Below, piece after piece: positions 5,176 through 5,971 of a stretch of DNA of 5,971 bases. Numbering within the stretch: the stretch's first letter is position 1; each line of letters begins with the position of its first letter. The position numbers and the translations under genes are program-made. A model generated the notes under the pieces. That model did not search any database. It saw nothing but the letters and a program-made list of their open reading frames with translations, and was not told the origin of the DNA. Source of the DNA: Candidatus Woesebacteria bacterium (lineage in GTDB: Bacteria; Patescibacteriota; Microgenomatia; UBA8517); the NCBI GenBank assembly GCA_027327685.1, contig DAHVYL010000047.1:1-5971 (forward strand), read 5' to 3'.

Positions 5176-5971
5176 ATGAAGAAAGCTACCACACTTCTAG
5201 TTTGTCTGGCGGGTTATTTATTTATCGTCCCTAAAATAAAAGCAGAGGTTGTGATAAATGAGTTTGTACCGGATTCGTCTCAAGAATGGATCGAATTATA
5301 TAATGCCAGCGAGTCTGCCGAATATTTAAAATCTTATTACGTAGACGATGACACGGAGTTTTCAAGCGATTCTGGATCAAGTCCCAAAAAATTGTTAACA
5401 AACTTAAATACGGGTAATCCGACATTTCCCACGATAGACACATCATCATTTCTGAATAACTCCGGTGACTGGGTAGTTTTATTTGATCAGGAAGGCACCT
5501 TGGTCGATAAATATCAATTCACACATAACCCCGGAAAAGATGTTTCAATCGGGAGGTACCCCGATCTCATGGGTAATTTTTCAATTTTGACTTATTCGAC
5601 GAAGTCCGATGTAAATTCTACTCCCCCAACACCCTCTCCTTCACCCACTCCTTCTTTAGCCCCGACACCGTTAGAGACAACAAAACCGACAGACATACCG
5701 ATAGTTAAACCAACCCCTATGCCGACAAAAAAACCTACCCCGACCCCTCTCAAAACTTCACTGGCCACTGGCTTGGCAATTACTGCCACAACAAGCGCCA
5801 GTACACCCGGGGTTTTAGGGATTCAGATGGGAACGGGTGATCCGCTCACACCAAGCTCGGAAGGTTCGACAGATAAGAAAAATAAAATATCATTCCTGCC
5901 TTTTATCTTGGTTTTTATTGGTCTTTGCTTTATAGCTTTACCTCTTTTTAGTATTATTAAGAATGTCAAAA
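5176..5971 (+). CDS. Secreted, membrane-anchored lamin tail domain (LTD) protein, 3' end cut
   Basis: The 265 visible residues run off the right edge. A signal peptide occupies about 1-23 (KK, hydrophobic core, KIKA|E). Residues 24-145 fit a lamin tail domain (PF00932): VVINEFVPDSSQEWIELYN at the start, a DDD turn, SGDWVVLFDQEGTLVDKYQF in the middle, and VSIGRYPD near the end. LTDs are small Ig-like folds found outside bacterial cells, often on surface proteins or secreted nucleases. A Thr/Pro/Ser-rich linker (149-191) and a small-residue spacer containing PGVLGIQMG lead to one hydrophobic helix at about 238-260 followed by KNVK. The C-terminus is therefore anchored in the membrane with the LTD held outside, and few residues are probably missing. 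No enzyme motif is visible, so it may be an adhesive or structural surface protein. The start is ATG 5176; an in-frame TTG at 5170 is less likely, and an in-frame stop lies at 5158. It was assembled by hand from the frame. Confidence 0.8.
   Translation, partial: MKKATTLLVCLAGYLFIVPKIKAEVVINEFVPDSSQEWIELYNASESAEYLKSYYVDDDTEFSSDSGSSPKKLLTNLNTGNPTFPTIDTSSFLNNSGDWVVLFDQEGTLVDKYQFTHNPGKDVSIGRYPDLMGNFSILTYSTKSDVNSTPPTPSPSPTPSLAPTPLETTKPTDIPIVKPTPMPTKKPTPTPLKTSLATGLAITATTSASTPGVLGIQMGTGDPLTPSSEGSTDKKNKISFLPFILVFIGLCFIALPLFSIIKNVK
5620..5748 (+). repeat. Thr/Pro/Ser low-complexity linker coding repeat
   Basis: Imperfect ACN-CCN and CCN-TCN codon repeats encode TPxP and PTP units with scattered Lys. 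This spacer separates the lamin tail domain from the membrane helix, as in wall-spanning surface proteins. The reverse strand of this run gives an artificial Gly/Val-rich open frame. Confidence 0.7.

Noticed and set aside
5231..5449. Minus-strand open frame of 72 codons
   Set aside because: It lies antisense to the lamin tail domain, which has a clear fold signature on the plus strand.
5592..5789. Minus-strand Gly/Val-rich open frame
   Set aside because: It is produced by reading the Thr/Pro linker codons backwards and is not a real protein.

Overview
The window is a compact, plus-strand-only bacterial segment holding seven protein-coding genes, with the first and last cut by the window edges. 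It has very short intergenic gaps (4 to 94 bases), no RNA genes, no mobile elements and no CRISPR. The small size of the genes, the scarcity of Shine-Dalgarno sequences, the Thr/Pro-rich surface-protein linkers and the membrane-anchored hypotheticals suggest a Candidate Phyla Radiation (Patescibacteria) genome, most likely Microgenomates-like. This placement is inferred from recalled family resemblance and no search was run. UGA ends two genes (245-703 and ftsX) and an intact RF2 gene is present, so the standard bacterial code applies. That argues against the UGA=Gly lineages Gracilibacteria and Absconditabacteria.

Layout. Bases 2-211 are the tail of an exported protein that resembles a LytR C-terminal domain and ends in a Thr/Pro tail. 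Bases 245-703 encode an unrecognised two-helix membrane protein. Bases 741-1790 are prfB (release factor 2), read without the programmed frameshift common in this gene. Bases 1848-2255 encode a small protein with an N-terminal membrane anchor and an outside beta-rich domain of unknown function. Bases 2311-2997 and 3002-3919 are ftsE and ftsX, the divisome ABC transporter-like pair. Bases 3933-5081 encode a secreted coiled-coil protein with an M23/LytM-type peptidase domain. Bases 5176-5971 encode a secreted lamin-tail-domain protein with a Thr/Pro linker and a C-terminal membrane anchor.

Functionally the core is a cell-wall remodelling cassette. FtsE hydrolyses ATP in the cytoplasm, FtsX carries the signal through the membrane, and the coiled-coil hydrolase next to it is the expected extracellular effector, as with EnvC, PcsB or RipC in model bacteria. 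The outer genes encode exported or anchored surface proteins, so apart from prfB most of the window concerns the cell envelope.

The strongest unusual signal is the M23 domain itself. Its motif order is permuted: the HxH strand that normally ends the fold (His259/His261) comes first, then HxxxD (His329/Asp333), and the protein ends on the YxHx strand with the catalytic His (His379). All five canonical active-site positions are present, so it looks like an active, circularly permuted LytM enzyme rather than a broken one. A second pattern is that several genes have a -10-like box exactly where the transcript would start at the A of the start codon, suggesting leaderless mRNAs.
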